From the NCBI GenBank assembly GCA_031285815.1, contig JAITVM010000276.1, positions 1 through 5,320 of the forward strand: 5,320 nucleotides of DNA, given 5' to 3'. The notes below the pieces were generated by a model, which had not been told where the DNA came from, ran no database searches, and saw nothing but the letters and a program-made list of their open reading frames with translations. The position numbers and the translations under genes are program-made. This stretch comes from Clostridiales bacterium (lineage in GTDB: Bacteria; Bacillota; Clostridia; Lachnospirales; JAITVM01). This document shows, piece after piece, positions 4,063 to 5,320 of this stretch (positions within the stretch are counted from its first letter, which is position 1; the number at the start of each line of letters is the position of its first letter).

Positions 4063-5320
4063 ATGTGGTTTAGTAATTTGAAAATTAGAATTAAGTTATT
4101 AACAGGGTTTGGGGTAGTTATTGCATTGTCTATTGCATTATCGATTTTTGGGTATATACAATTGGACAACATAGATGATGTTTATACAGTTCTAATAGAC
4201 AGGAGTGCAAAGGCAAACCTGGCAATTACGGAAGCGGCACGTTATTTTGCTATGTATAGGCGGGATATGGTCAGCTCAATTGCCAGTGCAGGGGATACAG
4301 CTGCAATTGACGAATTAAAAATAAATTATGATAAAAACAAATTAGCTATGGAGGAGCACTTTAACGATTATTTTGAAGCAGTTGAATATGACACTAACCT
4401 TGGCCCAGATGAGACGAAAGAAAGGCAAGACCGTGGAAATGCTGTTTTAAATAAAATAGAAACAGAATATGAGGAGGCTGCAAGCTCTGTTTTTGAACAG
4501 GCTTATGCCAATAATGTTAAAGCTGCAAAAGCCGGGCTTGATGTAGGGCTCGGGATAGCGGCTGAGATAGATGAAGAAATTGACGCACTAAAGCTTATGG
4601 CGGAAGAATTGACCGATGCGGTTAATATTAGTAATTCGGAGCAGGCGGATTTATCAAAAAATATGTTATTGGGCATTGTGGCGGCGGCTGTTTTAATTGC
4701 TGTTTCATTAGCCCTTTATATTGCGAACCTAATTACAAAATCTGTTGAGGGCGTTAGCCGGGCGGCAACCAGTATTTCAAAAGGCAATTTTGATGTAGAG
4801 GTCGGGAGTGAAGGCAAGGATGAGACAGCTATATTATCCAATAGCCTGCTTGAATTAAAGATGGTTGTACAACATATGGCCAACGATATTAATAAATTAA
4901 ACGGTGATTTTATTGAAGGCGAAATTGGGAGCCGTATTGAAACATCTGTGTATGAAGGCGAATTTTTAAATATCATAGGCGGCATTAATAAAACGATCGA
5001 TGAACTTAGCGATGACCTTTTATATTCTGTCGAGGTAGTTTCAGCTGTTGCGGAAGGCAACTTTAATATAGAGATTAAAGAAATGCCGGGGCAGAAAGCA
5101 ATAATGACCCAGTCTTTCCGGACTGTCATGGCTAATTTAGGGCAGTTTAATAAAGATATTGTATCGATTATAGACGGCGCGGCGAATGGCACCTTGGGGC
5201 TTAGGGTAGACATAAGTAATTATAAGGGCGGCTGGCAGGAAATGGCCGCTGGCTTAAACCGCCTCCTTGTAGCAATTGTAGAACCGGTAAGGGAAGCTAT
5301 CGGCGTTTTAGAGGACTTAT
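4063..5320 (+). CDS. Methyl-accepting chemotaxis protein, N-terminal 419 residues (runs off right edge)
   Basis: A chemoreceptor that would sense a ligand outside the cell and control CheA through CheW. Residues 1-33 (MWFSNLKIRIKLLTGFGVVI and onward) hold a short basic cytoplasmic end and the first membrane helix (about 12-33). Residues 34-200 are a helical sensor of the four-helix-bundle (4HB_MCP) type, including LAITEAARYFAMYRRD at 53-68. The second membrane helix is about 201-222. A HAMP domain follows (about 222-274), then at least three more HAMP-like units. Each unit contains a Gly-centred motif: G241 in ISKGNFDVEV, G286 in IEGEIGSRIE, G332 in AEGNFNIEI and G376 in ANGTLGLRVD, spaced 44-46 residues apart. 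The frame is open to the end of the window; the methylation helices and signalling tip are not included. The ATG is fixed by AAAGGAG (4047-4053), 9 nt upstream. The ligand cannot be predicted. Confidence 0.92.
   Translation, partial: MWFSNLKIRIKLLTGFGVVIALSIALSIFGYIQLDNIDDVYTVLIDRSAKANLAITEAARYFAMYRRDMVSSIASAGDTAAIDELKINYDKNKLAMEEHFNDYFEAVEYDTNLGPDETKERQDRGNAVLNKIETEYEEAASSVFEQAYANNVKAAKAGLDVGLGIAAEIDEEIDALKLMAEELTDAVNISNSEQADLSKNMLLGIVAAAVLIAVSLALYIANLITKSVEGVSRAATSISKGNFDVEVGSEGKDETAILSNSLLELKMVVQHMANDINKLNGDFIEGEIGSRIETSVYEGEFLNIIGGINKTIDELSDDLLYSVEVVSAVAEGNFNIEIKEMPGQKAIMTQSFRTVMANLGQFNKDIVSIIDGAANGTLGLRVDISNYKGGWQEMAAGLNRLLVAIVEPVREAIGVLEDL

Noticed and set aside
3882..4172. Minus-strand open frame across the intergenic gap and the MCP start
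   Set aside because: It overlaps the start of a strongly supported gene and both promoters, and its peptide is biased towards residues encoded by AT-rich DNA.
4716..5213. 165-codon minus-strand open frame opposite the chemoreceptor
   Set aside because: It is a shadow of the MCP HAMP region. The plus-strand translation shows clear repeated HAMP motifs, and the antisense peptide is Ser/Ile/Leu-rich with no recognisable domain.

Overview
The window looks like chromosomal DNA from a low-GC, Gram-positive, motile bacterium, most likely a member of the Clostridia. This is inferred from AT-rich intergenic DNA, strong AGGAG-type ribosome binding sites, GTG/TTG starts, a secreted protein with a copper-amine-oxidase-N-like domain, a DUF5711-like/CvpA gene pair and a chemoreceptor. 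No rRNA, tRNA, mobile element or CRISPR array is visible, and the species cannot be named from the sequence.

Layout from left to right. (1) The 5' end of pyrG (CTP synthase) runs off the left edge on the minus strand. (2) A very AT-rich 404-base gap (193-596) holds two divergent sigma-A-type promoters whose -35 boxes overlap inside a 17-base palindrome. One fires towards pyrG and the other towards the secreted-protein gene, which has a leader of about 200 nt. (3) A plus-strand gene (597-1724) encodes a 375-residue exported protein with three tandem 21-22-residue repeats, a middle domain, an Ala/Glu helix and a C-terminal stalk-like domain. (4) A bidirectional hairpin terminator (about 1735-1773) separates it from a convergent minus-strand operon. 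(5) That operon consists of a membrane-anchored beta-propeller protein (DUF5711-like, 2487-3767, TTG start) followed 25 nt later by a CvpA-family membrane protein (1772-2461). The only conventional start of the second gene, a GTG, lies inside its own Shine-Dalgarno sequence. (6) A 295-base gap (3768-4062) carries a convincing sigma-D (sigma-28)-like promoter pointing at the chemoreceptor, and a weaker one with the same geometry pointing at the DUF5711-like/cvpA operon. (7) A methyl-accepting chemotaxis protein (4063 to the right edge) has a two-helix membrane anchor, a four-helix-bundle-type sensor and at least four HAMP-like units in a row. Its signalling domain lies beyond the window.

The genes are mostly separate housekeeping, envelope and chemotaxis units rather than one pathway. 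I see no clearly new multi-gene system. The points most worth checking are the shared palindromic promoter, the paired sigma-D-like promoters that might place the DUF5711-like/CvpA operon in the motility regulon, and the anomalous cvpA start.
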